From positions 1-64,000 of the forward strand of contig NZ_JAMHIV010000038.1 of NCBI RefSeq assembly GCF_023897065.1: 64,000 nt of DNA, read 5' to 3'. This DNA is from Crossiella sp. SN42 (GTDB lineage: Bacteria; Actinomycetota; Actinomycetes; Mycobacteriales; Pseudonocardiaceae). Each line of letters opens with the position of its first letter. The stretch's first letter is position 1. The notes under the pieces are model-generated. The model had not been told where the DNA came from. It saw nothing but the letters and a program-made list of their open reading frames with translations, and did no database searches. Position numbers and translations under genes: made by a program. Positions 56,913 to 64,000 of this stretch are shown one piece after another.

Positions 56913-58601
56913 TCACCACAGCTCGGCCGGCGCGGGCGCCGCGGCCTCGTCCTGCTGCGGTCCGGTGCCCTCGGCCTCGGCCTGTTCGACCCAGAACACG
57001 CGGGCGTTGGCGTGCCGGTCGTGGGCTGAGCGGAGCACGTAGCCGCCGTGCCAGCGGCCGATGTGCCCGGTCAACACCCGGCCCAGGCTCTTGGCCGAGG
57101 GGACGCGACCGGAGTCGTCGGTGAGGAACGCGCCGTTCCACCGATCGACTGGGCGGCCGTTGTCGTTGTCGATCTCGGCTTGCTGGCGCAGGCGGGTGGC
57201 CGACATCGGGTTGTCGTTGTTCAGCTCCCACCAGCGGGTCAGGAATGCGCCCCATTCCGCGTCTTCGTCGTCGGCCTCGCGGAGATCGGCCAGGTTGTCC
57301 AGGAAGCCGTCGATTCCGTGGTGGGCCAGCAGCCCGCCGGTGGCCTGTGCCCAGCCGCTGAACTGGCGCATGGTGTGCCCGGAGCGCGGTGCGCCGGCGG
57401 CGATCCAGTCCAATACCAGGATCAGCAGGTGCCGCAGCACCTCGACCCGGTTGGCTGGGTCCTTGAGCCAGGTGTCCAGGTGCGGAATGCCGAACGCGCT
57501 CTGGTCCCGTTGGTCGGGGTGGGGGTCGTTGGGGTCCAGCCGGATAAGCACGGTGCGGGTGGCCATGTCCCCGCCCAGGCGCAGGTTGTTCCCGGTTGCC
57601 AACCAGGCCCGGTCGTTGGTCGCGGTGAACCCGGCGCCGGAGGAACCGAGCATCCGCGCTGACCACTCCGGACCGGTCAGCAGCTGGGCCAGCACCGGCG
57701 AGGCCACTTCGGTGCCCTCTTTGATGTTGTCCCACAACATGATCGGCGCGCTGCTGTGGAGTGCGGAGGTGATGGCCTTTTCCAACTCGGCGTCATCGCC
57801 CTTGCGCCAGACCAGGGTTTTGTGGCCGTAGAGGTAGCCGATGACCTCGGCCAGCAGCGTTTTGCCGCTGGACTGGGTGGTGGCCGAGATCAGCCCGAAG
57901 GGGATCAAGCACCGCAAGTACGGGCGCAGGATCGGGGCGAGCAGCAGACCGATGTGGTTGGCGCGGTCGGCCTCGGCGACGAACGGGAAGTCCCTCAGCA
58001 GTTGGCCCAGCAGAAACTGCCGGGCGCCGGTCACCTCCTCGGCGGTGGGTGTGGTCGGGATGGGTGGCATGCGGACGGTGGGCGCGTAGTACAGGCCGGT
58101 GGGCGGGTCGTAGCCCTCGATGTGCAGCAGCGTGCCGTCCGGGCGCAGCACCGGCGAGCCGACGATGCCGGTCAAGGGCCTCACACCGGGCCAGTACCGC
58201 TGGGAGAGCACCGCGGCCAGCGCGGACTTGGTCGGGCTGGCCTCAACCTTGGTCAGTTTGCCGGGTGTCGTGTTTCCCGCGTTGTCGGTGGTGTCAGGCT
58301 CCTTTTTGAGGCGGTAGCAGTAGGTGTGGTGGGCCAGCAGGAACGCCAGCGCCGGCGCGGTCAGCGGCTCGGCCGTCACCGTCGGCGGAGCACTGGGGTC
58401 AGCCTGTCCGGAGACCCGGGACAGGTGCACCAGCTGGCCCCCGGCGACGAAGACATCCGGCAACGAACCCTCAGCCAGAGTGCTGGTGAGGGCGCGGATC
58501 GCTTCGGCTTCTCCGCCGATGCGGATGGCCAGCCGGTCGGCCGGTAGCTCGTCGGTCGGCTTGGCCGCGCTGGGGGCGGGGCCGTCGTGGGTGGCGGTCA
58601 T
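56913..58601 (-). CDS. Replication-associated ATPase (DUF3631/DUF3987-like helicase)
   Basis: A 562-residue protein. A P-loop is visible near residue 243 (A-T-T-Q-S-S-G-K-T) and a Walker B/sensor region at M-L-W-D-N-I-K-E-G. A-W-L-A-T-G-N-N-L and R-T-V-L-I-R-L-D follow, as in phage and AICE primase-helicase C-terminal modules. The N-terminal 200 residues have no clear domain. The ATG overlaps the primase-polymerase stop, so the two likely form the element's replication machinery. Confidence 0.75.
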   Translation of the reverse strand: MTATHDGPAPSAAKPTDELPADRLAIRIGGEAEAIRALTSTLAEGSLPDVFVAGGQLVHLSRVSGQADPSAPPTVTAEPLTAPALAFLLAHHTYCYRLKKEPDTTDNAGNTTPGKLTKVEASPTKSALAAVLSQRYWPGVRPLTGIVGSPVLRPDGTLLHIEGYDPPTGLYYAPTVRMPPIPTTPTAEEVTGARQFLLGQLLRDFPFVAEADRANHIGLLLAPILRPYLRCLIPFGLISATTQSSGKTLLAEVIGYLYGHKTLVWRKGDDAELEKAITSALHSSAPIMLWDNIKEGTEVASPVLAQLLTGPEWSARMLGSSGAGFTATNDRAWLATGNNLRLGGDMATRTVLIRLDPNDPHPDQRDQSAFGIPHLDTWLKDPANRVEVLRHLLILVLDWIAAGAPRSGHTMRQFSGWAQATGGLLAHHGIDGFLDNLADLREADDEDAEWGAFLTRWWELNNDNPMSATRLRQQAEIDNDNGRPVDRWNGAFLTDDSGRVPSAKSLGRVLTGHIGRWHGGYVLRSAHDRHANARVFWVEQAEAEGTGPQQDEAAAPAPAELW

Positions 58602-59659
58602 GCGGCGGTCTCCAGCTCTGGCACGGGCCGCGGTCTGCGGAAGCCGCTGGCGATGGCGTAGCGGATCTCCGAGGCCGGAAGCCGGGCATGGGCGGCGGCC
58701 TGGGCCAGCGCGGTCTGCACCTGGTCGCGGTCGATCCACCCAGCCGCGGCCATCCCCGCCAGCTTGCTGGCCTCCCGGAACAGCTTTCGGTTGCGGCCGG
58801 AATCCGGGGCCATCGCGGCGAGCTCGGCGCAGGCCGAACGCAGCGCGCCCGCGGCGAACCGCTCACCCCGGCTGCCCCCGCCGGCCGGACCGGACAGCGC
58901 GGGCGCCGGTGCCATGCCGGACGCTGGAGCTGCGGCGTGGCGGTCGTGGCCGGTGGCGGCGAGCCGTTCGGCCAGCCAGGCCGGGAGCGGGGCTGGGGTG
59001 GTGGTGGCCGAGATGCGCCGGTATAGCCCCGCGGTGGTGCGGGAGCCGGGGATGACGACGTACCCGGCGTAGCACTTGATGTCGACCTGCCACCCCAGCC
59101 CGGTACACACCCGGCCGAGGCTGGACGCCTTGACGCTGCTGGACTTCCACCGGCCAGCCTCGGCCGCGTAGATCAGGTGCAGCCCGCCGGACGGTGTTTG
59201 GGTGCACAGCGTGCCGGCGGTGTCCACCGCGGCACCGTGCATCCCGGCCAGTGCGGCGAAGACGTCCAGCCCGTCCACCGGCACGCCCGCGTCGGCGGGC
59301 CAATCCAGGCCGTGCAGCGGCTGGGCGGGGGCGGGATCGGGGCGGGTGTCCAGGTCGACACCGAGCAGCCCGGAGACGCCGAGGTGCAGTCCCCACACGC
59401 TGGATCGCCAGGTGCGTGCCCAGCGGGTGATGACGGCGGGGTCGGCGCTGGCGGCCCAGACGCCGTGGCAGAGCGCGCCGTCCTGGCGGGCCAGGCACGG
59501 GCAGTGCGGCGCGGTGTGGTCGGCCCGGTCGGCGCGGCAGGCGGTGCATCCGCCCAGCGGTTTTTTGGTGCCGGGGTTGAGGGGGAGGACGTGCCAGCCG
59601 AGGTGGGTGGCCATCCACAGCGCCACCGTGGCCGGGTTGTCGGATGCTCTGGTGGTCAT
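58598..59659 (-). CDS. Bifunctional DNA primase/polymerase
   Basis: A 353-residue archaeo-eukaryotic-type primase. The N-terminal A-L-W-M-A-T-H-L-G-W-H-V-L-P-L and K-P-L are typical, the catalytic acids are in G-V-D-L-D-T-R, and P-S-G-G-L-H-L-I-Y is the third motif. The C-terminal 120 residues form a small helical domain. It would prime and extend DNA on the element. The ATG at 59659 has GGAGG six bases upstream. Confidence 0.9.
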   Translation of the reverse strand: MTTRASDNPATVALWMATHLGWHVLPLNPGTKKPLGGCTACRADRADHTAPHCPCLARQDGALCHGVWAASADPAVITRWARTWRSSVWGLHLGVSGLLGVDLDTRPDPAPAQPLHGLDWPADAGVPVDGLDVFAALAGMHGAAVDTAGTLCTQTPSGGLHLIYAAEAGRWKSSSVKASSLGRVCTGLGWQVDIKCYAGYVVIPGSRTTAGLYRRISATTTPAPLPAWLAERLAATGHDRHAAAPASGMAPAPALSGPAGGGSRGERFAAGALRSACAELAAMAPDSGRNRKLFREASKLAGMAAAGWIDRDQVQTALAQAAAHARLPASEIRYAIASGFRRPRPVPELETAA

Positions 59660-59719
59660 GGTCAACCTCCTGTCTGGACGGTGCGGCCAGCTGGGCGGGG
59701 AACGGGGCTGAGGAACGGG

Positions 59720-59754
59720 CAGGCCCTACTACCCGCGCGGGGTAGTAGGGCCTG
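59720..59754. terminator. Perfect hairpin upstream of the primase-polymerase gene
   Basis: Fifteen-base perfect arms CAGGCCCTACTACCC / GGGTAGTAGGGCCTG with a five-base loop. It lies between the SLOG-type remnant (ends at 59781) and the primase-polymerase start (59659), so on the minus strand it would separate the accessory and replication transcripts. Confidence 0.7.
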
Positions 59755-59780
59755 CTGGCGGTGCAGCTGTTGGTGGCCAG

Positions 59781-60150
59781 CTACACCGGTAGTTGTCGAT
59801 CTCGGATGCGGATGGTGCGGATTCCGGCGGCCTCGGCCAGCGCGGCGCAGTCTGCTGATCCCGGGAGGTGGGGAGCAGGAAGGCCAGGCACAACTGCGCG
59901 CCGAGGGCGATCATGTGGCGGTTGCGGATCGGTCCTGCGGCCCAGCGGTGGCGGTGCCAGGCGGCGGGGTGGGCTTCGGTGCCAGGCCCCAGCTGCACCA
60001 CAGGTGCGCGGCGATCCGGTCGGCTCCCCGGCAGTCGCCGTGCACGAGCACGGCCCCGGGGAACTGGCGGCGGGCGCGGGCCAGGTGTTCGGTGATGATC
60101 GGGACGTTGGTCCAGTTCCGGCTGCCGGTGATGAGGATGCGCGGGGTCAC
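59781..60150 (-). pseudogene. DUF2493/SLOG (YspA-like) protein, frameshifted twice
   Basis: Three successive frames together give a SLOG-superfamily nucleotide-binding protein of about 122 residues. The first is I-L-I-T-G-S-R-N-W and V-L-V-H-G-D-C-R-G-A-D-R, the second H-P-A-A-W-H-R-H and G-P-I-R-N-R-H-M-I, and the third A-D-C-A-A-L-A-E-A-A-G-I down to 59781. The frame breaks fall near 59978 and 59865; restoring one base at each would join them. GTG start at 60150 overlaps the upstream stop. Decay or sequencing error are both possible. Confidence 0.7.
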
Positions 60151-60413
60151 CTTCTGCCTCCAGCGTCCTGGAGCTGGCTGTACAGCCGCTGGCAGTCCTC
60201 ACAGCCGCACAGCTGGACGGAGAACTGGCCGAAGCCACGGAAGGTCTCGCCGGGCTGGGTCACGGTCTCGATCCGCTCGTTGGTGGCGTTGTTCCAGGTC
60301 GGCAGCAGCTCCGGGGGCAGCAGGTCGCCGCTGTCGCAGATCTCGCGCCCGAACGGGGCGTGGTGCAGTTCGGTGGCGTTGCAGGTCGAGCAGCGGTGCA
60401 CGATCAGACCCAT
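60147..60413 (-). CDS. Small zinc-ribbon-like protein
   Basis: An 88-residue protein with two cysteine pairs: H-R-C-S-T-C near the N-terminus and L-C-G-C-E-D-C near the C-terminus, likely one structural zinc site. The ATG at 60413 follows AAGGAG; an upstream in-frame start at 60443 has none. Overlaps the SLOG remnant by four bases. No family recognised. Confidence 0.65.
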   Translation of the reverse strand: MGLIVHRCSTCNATELHHAPFGREICDSGDLLPPELLPTWNNATNERIETVTQPGETFRGFGQFSVQLCGCEDCQRLYSQLQDAGGRR

Positions 60414-60456
60414 GGTCAGCTCCTTGGGGCGCGTCGAAGACACGGGCGGGTGGGGT

Positions 60457-62043
60457 TCAGGCGGCGCTGGGCGCGGCCAGGTCCAGGGAGGCGGCCACGG
60501 CGCGCACCAAGAACTCGGCGGCCGGCGGCGTGACCCCGTTGCCCAGCTGGCGGATCTGTTCGCGCCGGGTGCCGGTGACGACGTAGTCGGGGGTGAAGGC
60601 CATGGCGGCCTGGACCTCGGCGGGCTGGAGCATCCGGAAGGTGCAGTCCTCCACCACCGGCATCTGCCCGGCCTCGGCGGCCTGGACCAGGCCGTGGTGG
60701 TTGCCGTTGGCGCAGACTGTGGCCAGCGGCTCGTTCACCTGGCGGGCGGTGGATCCACCACCGCGCAGTTCGGCGATGAAGGCCAACCCGTGCCGGTCCA
60801 GGGTGGTGACCGTGCCCAGCGGCTGCTGAGCCGGGTGGGCGTGCCCGGCGGCGGAGTAGTACGGGACCACCAGCGCGGATTCCAGCCGGGTGGTCTGGGT
60901 CCGCAGCGGCTGTGATGTCGGCGCGGGGGCCTTGCCGTCGCGGCCTTCCACCGGCACCACCAGTGCCTCCATCTCCCGGGTGGTGCGGGCACGGAACGGG
61001 TCGCTGACGGTGCTGGCGGTCTCGTTCCAGGTGCCGCCGGAGGGCACCAGCAGGGCGCGGGTGGCGGTGGTGGTCAGCGTGGCGGTGGGCTGGTCCACCG
61101 GCCAGCCCCGCGAGTACACCGGCCGCCCGTCGGCACCGGTGCGCACGTAGGTATTGCCCGCGGCTTCGATGGTCATCGGACGCCCGTAGCGCTCCAGCCC
61201 GACCCGGATGCGCGCCAGTGTCTTGTCCGACAGCGGTTTGACGCGGTCACCGATGCGTTCGCCGGGGGTGTCCCAGTCGATCGCCGCCGCCGCGGGGAGG
61301 GCGTAGGGCTCGACCTGCCGGGAGCAGCCGGGGGTGGTGCAGGCGTAGAGGTACTGGGCGCGGTAGCGGCCCCAGCGGGCCATCGGCCACGACCGGCCAC
61401 GCGGCTTGAACACCTGGCGGCACTCCACCTCACGGTCACAGCCGAGGCACCAGCCGAGGGGCCGGATCTCCAGCTCCGGTGCGGGGTTGCCCTTGCGCCA
61501 GAACACGATGTACATCCGATCCCGGCTCTGCGGTGCCCTCGGGGCGGCGATGGCGGGGGCGTGCATGGAGTTGAGGTAGACGACGTGGTGGTCATAGCCC
61601 AGGCAGTCCATAGCCTGGAGCCACGCCCGAAACGGCGTCCAGTTCGCGGCATCGACGACGTTTTCCACGATCACCGCGCGGTAGGTGTGGACTTCGGCGA
61701 AGCGGACGACGTCCCACATCGTCGACCTGCTCCTCTCGGCCACGTGGTCGGCCACCACTTCACCGAACAGGTCCGGCTGGTTGTCTGACCGCTTGCGGCC
61801 CTTGGCCACGGAGTGGTTGGTGCACTCCGGACTGGCCCACAAGATGTCGGTGGCCCGGTAGCGGCGGGGCTCGACCTGGGAGATGTCCGCGCAGTCGTGG
61901 GCGCACCCCGGGAAGTTGACCTGGTGGGTCTCGATCGCGCGCGGGGAGTGGTTGGCGGCCATGACGAGCTCCACCCCGGGCACGGCAGTCGCGCCGAGAC
62001 CCGAGCCCCCGGCGCCGCAGAACAGGTCGGTGACGGTCAGCAT
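60457..62043 (-). CDS. C5 cytosine DNA methyltransferase
   Basis: A 528-residue enzyme. Motif I is D-L-F-C-G-A-G-G-S-G-L-G, motif IV S-P-E-C-T-N-H-S with the catalytic Cys (Glu in place of the usual Pro), motif VI V-E-N-V, motif VIII Q-S-R-D-R and motif X G-N-G-V-T-P-P-A. The region after motif VIII is longer than usual and has C-L-G-C and C-T-T-P-G-C, a possible zinc site in the target-recognition part. No restriction enzyme gene is adjacent, so it may be a solitary protective methylase of the element. Confidence 0.88.
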   Translation of the reverse strand: MLTVTDLFCGAGGSGLGATAVPGVELVMAANHSPRAIETHQVNFPGCAHDCADISQVEPRRYRATDILWASPECTNHSVAKGRKRSDNQPDLFGEVVADHVAERSRSTMWDVVRFAEVHTYRAVIVENVVDAANWTPFRAWLQAMDCLGYDHHVVYLNSMHAPAIAAPRAPQSRDRMYIVFWRKGNPAPELEIRPLGWCLGCDREVECRQVFKPRGRSWPMARWGRYRAQYLYACTTPGCSRQVEPYALPAAAAIDWDTPGERIGDRVKPLSDKTLARIRVGLERYGRPMTIEAAGNTYVRTGADGRPVYSRGWPVDQPTATLTTTATRALLVPSGGTWNETASTVSDPFRARTTREMEALVVPVEGRDGKAPAPTSQPLRTQTTRLESALVVPYYSAAGHAHPAQQPLGTVTTLDRHGLAFIAELRGGGSTARQVNEPLATVCANGNHHGLVQAAEAGQMPVVEDCTFRMLQPAEVQAAMAFTPDYVVTGTRREQIRQLGNGVTPPAAEFLVRAVAASLDLAAPSAA

Positions 62044-62465
62044 CGCGGGTCCGCATCCTTCCGGGGCTTGGTGGGGATCTCGCTGGCCGCAGGTGCTGTG
62101 CCGTCTGGATCTGCCCATTCGGCGCGGCGGAAGTCGATCTCGTCGTCTCGGCGGTCCAGCTCGCCGAACAGGTAGGCCAGGTCCCCCTCGCGGTGTTGCC
62201 GTGCGGCGGCGAGTTCGTGCTCGCGCTTGGCCAGGGCGGGCCGGACCCACAGCCGCCAGACGTCGGCGGCCAGGTCGCGGATGTAGTCCGGGTCGGACGG
62301 CGGGTCGCCGAGGTTGGCGCTCCAGCACGAATCGGCGGCGGCCAGCGCCAGGGTGAACTCCGCCAACTGCTCGGCGTCACGCTGGGCGGCGGGGCTGGCA
62401 TCCAGACGGGCGGCCACGCCTTCGGCGAGCGCGGCTGTGGCTGGCTGCGACGGCTCGTGCTTCAC
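62037..62465 (-). CDS. Hypothetical protein of the integrative element
   Basis: A 142-residue Ala- and Asp-rich helical protein with no motif I recognise. Its stop overlaps the methyltransferase start and its own start overlaps the stop of a 69-residue gene, so it is part of one translated chain on the minus strand. Confidence 0.6.
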   Translation of the reverse strand: MKHEPSQPATAALAEGVAARLDASPAAQRDAEQLAEFTLALAAADSCWSANLGDPPSDPDYIRDLAADVWRLWVRPALAKREHELAAARQHREGDLAYLFGELDRRDDEIDFRRAEWADPDGTAPAASEIPTKPRKDADPRC

Positions 62466-62671
62466 CGGCCACCGCCGCTGGCCACGTTGTGCCGTTGCAG
62501 GGCCGGGCGCACGACTTCACGCATCAGGCCCTGGGTGACCTTCTCGGCGGTGGTGGCCAGCGCGGTCGAGCTGGTGAAGGTCCCGGGTGGGAAGGCGGTG
62601 GACAGCCATCCGAAGAAGTACGCCTCCAGGTGGTTGGCCAGGTCGGTGTCCAGCGTGACGGTGGTCTTCAT
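62462..62671 (-). CDS. Small hypothetical protein of the integrative element
   Basis: A 69-residue protein starting M-K-T-T-V-T-L-D-T-D-L-A, which could be a short ribbon-helix-helix-like start, but the rest (Y-F-F-G-W-L-S) does not fit. A GGAG site six bases upstream is identical in context to that of the gene at 63920. Confidence 0.6.
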   Translation of the reverse strand: MKTTVTLDTDLANHLEAYFFGWLSTAFPPGTFTSSTALATTAEKVTQGLMREVVRPALQRHNVASGGGR

Positions 62672-62707
62672 GGCGACTCCAGATCAGGTGGAGGCGGGTG
62701 GGGTGGC

Positions 62708-63679
62708 TCAAGCCGCAACCCGGCCGCGGGCGGCTGCGTCGTTGGCGGACCGGTGCGGCTCGGCTGGGGCGAGGGTGAAGAGGTCCAGCTGGTCGGGCTG
62801 GCAGGCGATGCGGCGTTGGATGCGGCGGTGCCGGCCGAACAAGAACGTGGTGCAGTTGGCGCAGGACTTGGCCGGTGGGCGCCCGCGGTGGGAGGGGTGC
62901 ACGGTTCCGCAGGCGGTGCCCGTGCCCTTCCACCACCGGCCAGTCAGCGAGCCGGACTGGGAGTCCGCCGAGGCCAGGTAGCGGCCGCTGCGCAAGATTC
63001 CGTCGATCTTGAACCCGAAGCCGTGCAGCCGGGTCAGCCCTTCGGTGTGCAGGCGGGCCAGGATCTGCTCGGCCTCGCCGGTGGCCTGGCGGCGGCAGAC
63101 CGATCCGACCCCCACCACGGGGTGGGTGCTCAGGTCGGTGCCGCGGGCGGCGGCCAGGTCGCGGTGGCGCAGGTAGTCATCGACGTGCTGGCCTTGCAGG
63201 ACATAAAGGATCGGCAACTCCGGGGCCAGCTCCCGCAGCTGGTGGTAGTTGCGGTCGGAGCGGTCCTGATGCTCAGCCACGGACAGGCCGGTACCGGCGA
63301 AGTACACCGGGGCGCGGCTGCGCGGGTTGCGGTGCTGGAGGCTGAGCAGCCGGACCCCGTTCTGGTACCAGCCGCCTTCCCGGATCTGCTGTTCGCACAT
63401 CCAGTCCTGCTGGGCGGCCCACCGAAACGGCCCCAACTCCTCCCACAGCCGCCGCAGGAACGCGACGTAGGTCTGGGGGGAGATGGTCCATCGGCCGTGT
63501 TTTTGCAGTTCGGAGAACCCGCCTGAGTCCACGGCGTAGGGCACGGTGGCCCGGGGGAACGGGGTCTTGCGGCGGTGGAGGGTGGAGTAGGAGGGGAACA
63601 TGACCAGGCCCTGGTTGTCCGGGTGCCACAGCCAGTTCGGCTGATGGACGCCGAAGTAGAAGTCCTCGGGACGCATCAC
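62708..63679 (-). CDS. DpdA-like 7-deazaguanine transglycosylase (TGT superfamily)
   Basis: A 323-residue TIM-barrel-type protein. Asp51 in Y-A-V-D-S-G-G-F matches the substrate-binding Asp of tRNA-guanine transglycosylases (T-D-S-G-G-F). Q-Q-D-W-M-C-E, G-V-G-S-V-C-R-R and A-S-A-D-S follow in the order seen in DpdA proteins, where the last Asp would be the nucleophile. A C-terminal C-A-N-C pair may bind zinc. DpdA enzymes insert a 7-deazaguanine base into DNA in place of guanine. No preQ0 synthesis or DpdB/C genes are in the window. Confidence 0.72.
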   Translation of the reverse strand: MMRPEDFYFGVHQPNWLWHPDNQGLVMFPSYSTLHRRKTPFPRATVPYAVDSGGFSELQKHGRWTISPQTYVAFLRRLWEELGPFRWAAQQDWMCEQQIREGGWYQNGVRLLSLQHRNPRSRAPVYFAGTGLSVAEHQDRSDRNYHQLRELAPELPILYVLQGQHVDDYLRHRDLAAARGTDLSTHPVVGVGSVCRRQATGEAEQILARLHTEGLTRLHGFGFKIDGILRSGRYLASADSQSGSLTGRWWKGTGTACGTVHPSHRGRPPAKSCANCTTFLFGRHRRIQRRIACQPDQLDLFTLAPAEPHRSANDAAARGRVAA

Positions 63680-63701
63680 GCGTCCCGAGGCATGCCGCCG
63701 G

Positions 63702-63920
63702 TCACCACCAGCCGCCCTTCGGCTTCGCCTTGCGGGCGCCCTTCTTCGCGGCCTTCTTGGCGGCCTTCGCCTGGGCCTTGATGGTTTTGCAGGCCGGGCA
63801 GGTCACGGTCATGAGGTAGCCGCTGACCTTGACCTCGGTGATGGTCAGCCCGCACAAGGTGGTGGACGTGCTGCTCAGCCAGGAGCGGCTGGCTTCGATG
63901 TGGATGATCCAGTTCGACAT
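63702..63920 (-). CDS. Small Lys-rich protein with C-x-x-C
   Basis: A 72-residue protein: an N-terminal half with T-L-C-G-L-T and V-T-C-P-A-C (possible zinc knuckle), then a strongly basic Lys/Ala tail (K-A-A-K-K-A-A-K-K-G-A-R-K) suited to nucleic acid binding. Start at ATG 63920 with GGAG upstream. Last gene before the window edge; the remaining 80 bases show nothing further. Confidence 0.65.
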   Translation of the reverse strand: MSNWIIHIEASRSWLSSTSTTLCGLTITEVKVSGYLMTVTCPACKTIKAQAKAAKKAAKKGARKAKPKGGWW

Positions 63921-64000
63921 GGCGACTCCAGGTCGGGTGGGGCTGGCGGGCGGCCGGTGGCGCGGCACGGCCGCCCGCCAGGGCATGGGAAGGGGCCGGT

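Larger units (their letters stand above)
54979..64000. mobile_element. Integrative element (AICE-like), left part
   Basis: Directly after the tRNA comes a tyrosine integrase gene reading toward it, an excisionase gene, an iteron array, a replication helicase-like gene and a primase-polymerase gene. All are on the minus strand, the order expected of an actinomycete integrative and conjugative element. Accessory genes for DNA modification and several small proteins follow to the window edge. The right attachment site and any TraB/FtsK-type transfer gene lie outside. The dispersed GTCC-N5-GGAC palindrome of the chromosome was not found in this stretch. Confidence 0.8.

Noticed and set aside
54979-64000. 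Prophage
   Set aside because: No capsid, terminase, portal or lysis genes are seen. Integrase, excisionase, iterons and primase-polymerase fit an integrative conjugative element better, though the right part is outside the window.

Overview
The window is very GC-rich DNA from a filamentous actinomycete. Mycothiol-dependent isomerase homologues, SARP/AfsR regulators, an ESX-type (WXG100) toxin module, ECF sigma factors, InhA-like FabI and an actinomycete-type integrative element all point there. Pseudonocardiales (Saccharothrix, Lentzea or Crossiella-like) is my best guess; it rests on style and was not tested by a search.

Layout. 63-8937: mostly regulators (MarR with a divergent YceI gene, AfsR-like SARP, HxlR, LysR, TetR), a GGDEF protein, a phosphoribosyltransferase and a frameshifted pirin gene. 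9087-22500: a two-block biosynthetic cluster on the plus strand, interrupted by a secreted trypsin-like protease on the minus strand. Block 1 (9087-14424) has two flavin oxidases, a P450, a small membrane protein and a DUF2156 aminoacyl-transferase-like protein. Block 2 (15285-22500) has an aldehyde dehydrogenase, an acyl-CoA-dehydrogenase-fold flavoprotein, a class III aminotransferase, an SRPBCC protein, an ACP, a ketosynthase, an enoyl reductase and a MaoC dehydratase. Most of its genes overlap by 1-8 bases and it ends at a strong hairpin. My reading is that a short fatty chain is built on the ACP, reduced and aminated to a fatty amine, N-oxygenated, coupled to an aminoacyl group and rearranged to an N-N bonded (hydrazine or azoxy) product. 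The analogy is to valanimycin-type pathways and is inference.

22651-27068: a second large SARP/AfsR regulator, a convergent ECF sigma gene, and two tiny secreted peptides carrying CGHC motifs behind an ECF-type promoter. 27125-37095: tannase family esterase, HemK-like methyltransferase, an NAD-dependent molybdenum formate dehydrogenase operon (fdsGBAD), a YciI/ECF42 sigma pair and a PH-domain protein. 37315-54880: SNF2 helicase with SWIM partner, secreted esterase, MmpL transporter, a ribosyl/nucleoside-type salvage operon whose ADP-ribosylglycohydrolase has lost its C-terminal metal motif, a three-gene ESX toxin-immunity module, a flavin monooxygenase/TetR/epoxide hydrolase operon, an EamA transporter, and a MerR regulator with an overlong-spacer promoter facing a maleylpyruvate isomerase-like gene.

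54905-64000: a tRNA-Leu followed by the left part of an integrative element. It carries integrase, excisionase, an iteron array, a replication protein, primase-polymerase, a C5 cytosine methyltransferase and a DpdA-like 7-deazaguanine transglycosylase. Its right end is outside the window. A 13-base palindrome, GTCC-N5-GGAC with an AT-leaning centre, recurs at least 17 times inside chromosomal genes and was not seen in the element.
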